In this document: in pieces, positions 16,303 through 17,547 of the stretch
How the letters are laid out: the number at the start of each line of letters is the position of its first letter
Numbering within the stretch: the stretch's first letter is position 1
Origin: Chrysochromulina tobinii
Taxonomy: Eukaryota; Haptophyta; Prymnesiales; Chrysochromulinaceae
NCBI GenBank assembly: GCA_001275005.1
Contig: JWZX01000170.1
Coordinates: 1-17,547, forward strand
Direction of reading: 5' to 3'
Length of the DNA stretch: 17,547 nt
Position numbers and translations under genes: made by a program
Notes under the pieces: model-generated
Told to the model about the DNA's origin: nothing
Seen by the model: the letters and a program-made list of their open reading frames with translations, nothing else
Database searches by the model: none

Positions 16303-17547
16303 TCAATAGTCGTCGACGGCTTCGCGCAGGTCGAGTCGACGGCGACTTAGAGGACTGCCGCTCGCGCCGCTGCTGCTGCTGCTGCTTCCGCGCCGCTCGC
16401 TGGCTAGCCCGCTCCAAACCTCTTGCGCCTCGAGGTCGAAACCGTCGCCGCCTGGCGTCGTGATGGGCGCCTCGAGGTCGAAACCGTCGCCGTCTGGCGT
16501 CGTGATGGGCGCAACCTTGGAGCGCGGCGACGCGGCGCCCGACGCGGCGCCGAGCCAGTTCCATGCACGCATCGGTACGCCGGCCATACGACCCCCGGTC
16601 GGCGCCGTGGCGTGCTGTGGCCGCACCAGGAGCGTGAGCGGCGGCGGCGGCGGCAGCGGCGGCGCAGTGGGCGCGCCTGCGCCTGTGGGTAGCTGTGCCT
16701 GTGCCGCTTCCCCACAGGCTTCCCCCGGCCGCCGGACGACGCCGAGGCTTGTGGCGGCACGCTCGGCATGGCGCTCGGCATGGCGCTCCGCCCCGGGCAA
16801 GCCTGCGACCGATGGCGTCGTGTTGTGCGTGTGCCACCGGAAGGAGGGCGTGTTTGGCATGTGTTGACCTGGCAGGTAGGTGGGCAGACGAAGCACTAAG
16901 GCATGACGAAGCTTGAAGGGACGGTTGCGGGAGGCGGCGATGCCGAGTACACCCGCGCCGTCCTCGGCCGCGTCATCATCCGCTTCGTCCTCGTCCTCGT
17001 CCTCTTCCTCGTCAAGCCGTGCCTCGACACGCGCCCTCATCTTGGCTAGCGCCGTCGCGGAGAGAGTGACACGCCGGCCGGCCTGCTCGAAGGCCACCCA
17101 GCCACTGGTGCTCTGGGCTGCCTTGCCCGCGAGCCCGACGACCTGCCGCCCCGTCAGTTCGATGCACAGCCCGTCGTCCCGAAGCAGGTGCACCGGAGAC
17201 GCGAGAATCCGTTGCCAGCGACGCAGCGTAGCTGCACGGCAGGCCTCGTTGGTGAGCATCGAGTCAATCTGGCGCTGCTGCTGTGCCGTGGCGGCCACCG
17301 CCGCCTGCGCCATCGCCGCCAGGCGCCGCTGCTCCGCCTCGCACGTGCGTCGCACCATCTCCGCCTCACGCCGCTCCTCCGCTTCCAGACGCTTTAGACG
17401 CGCCGCCTCGGCCGCCAGCTGCTCTGCAACGACCTTTTCCTCCTCTGCACGCTCGGCAGCGGCGTGCGCGGCCTGGGCGGCGGCGGCGGCGCGCGCCTGG
17501 CCCGCGGCGAGCTCGGCAGCGGCGCGCTCGGCCGCCTCGGCCGCGAG
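16303..17547 (-). CDS. Partial coiled-coil/acidic protein of unknown function
   Basis: The frame is open to the right edge, so the N-terminus is missing; at least 414 codons are present. From the edge to about 17280 it is Ala/Glu/Arg/Gln-rich with heptad-like spacing, so a long helix or coiled coil. A compact region follows (about 17270-17030) with DGLCIELTGRQVVGLAGKAA and SGWVAFEQAGRRVTLSATAL, which I do not recognise. Next are an acidic run (DEEEDEDEDEADDD), Pro-rich low complexity and a 14-residue tandem repeat near the C-terminus. The stop is at 16303-16305. An intron of 66 nt might lie around the PTYLPGQ segment (GGTCAA donor, TCGCAG acceptor) but the frame is open without it. No function is assigned. 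Confidence 0.7.
   Translation of the reverse strand, partial: LAAEAAERAAAELAAGQARAAAAAQAAHAAAERAEEEKVVAEQLAAEAARLKRLEAEERREAEMVRRTCEAEQRRLAAMAQAAVAATAQQQRQIDSMLTNEACRAATLRRWQRILASPVHLLRDDGLCIELTGRQVVGLAGKAAQSTSGWVAFEQAGRRVTLSATALAKMRARVEARLDEEEDEDEDEADDDAAEDGAGVLGIAASRNRPFKLRHALVLRLPTYLPGQHMPNTPSFRWHTHNTTPSVAGLPGAERHAERHAERAATSLGVVRRPGEACGEAAQAQLPTGAGAPTAPPLPPPPPLTLLVRPQHATAPTGGRMAGVPMRAWNWLGAASGAASPRSKVAPITTPDGDGFDLEAPITTPGGDGFDLEAQEVWSGLASERRGSSSSSSGASGSPLSRRRLDLREAVDDY
16425..16508 (-). repeat. 42-bp tandem repeat in the partial gene
   Basis: Two units, 16425-16466 and 16467-16508, differing at one base. They encode two copies of a 14-residue unit (APITTP-D/G-GDGFDLE). Confidence 0.9.

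Noticed and set aside
1-17547. CRISPR array, integrase, transposase or prophage-like system
   Set aside because: None of the coding regions or repeats fits; the repeats are tandem or flanking duplications without spacer structure.

Overview
The window looks like nuclear DNA of a flagellated eukaryotic microalga or similar protist. It is GC-rich and gene-dense, carries short GT-AG introns, and encodes proteins with no bacterial equivalent (a TALE homeodomain protein, a NIPA-type Mg2+ transporter, a multi-EF-hand protein and a sperm-tail PG-rich-type protein). A CRY-DASH photoreceptor/photolyase and an Era-type GTPase fit an alga with organelles. A haptophyte, pelagophyte or related lineage is possible, but the sequence alone does not fix the taxon. 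Most long reading frames begin at non-ATG codons, so I moved starts to the first plausible in-frame ATG. Layout: (1) 524-2815, minus, STPGR/SHIPPO-like protein; (2) 2897-5894, plus, six-EF-hand protein in five exons, head to head with gene 1; (3) 6765-7793, minus, armadillo-repeat protein with a possible N-myristoylation signal; (4) 8062-8961, plus, TALE/KNOX-like homeodomain protein, head to head with gene 3; (5) 9510-11312, minus, CRY-DASH with an RGG-rich tail; (6) 11564-13522, plus, NIPA-family transporter, head to head with gene 5; (7) 14594-15694, plus, Era-like GTPase with a degenerate KH motif; (8) 16303-17547, minus, a coiled-coil/acidic protein running off the right edge. The first six genes alternate strictly between strands, so three short intergenic spaces (81, 268 and 251 bp) must each hold two promoters. 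Genes 1 and 2 could both serve the flagellum (PG-rich repeats and calcium sensing), but that is inference. The other genes show no common pathway. The most interesting signal is in the introns. The 181-nt intron of gene 1 is flanked by an exact 8-bp direct repeat aligned to its splice sites. Gene 2 holds two copies of a 45-bp intron-like element (43/45 identical): one is the 3' half of an intron, the other lies in frame within coding sequence flanked by a 13-bp direct repeat. Both patterns resemble introner-type insertions, in which a short mobile sequence creates an intron or, in the second case, extra coding sequence.
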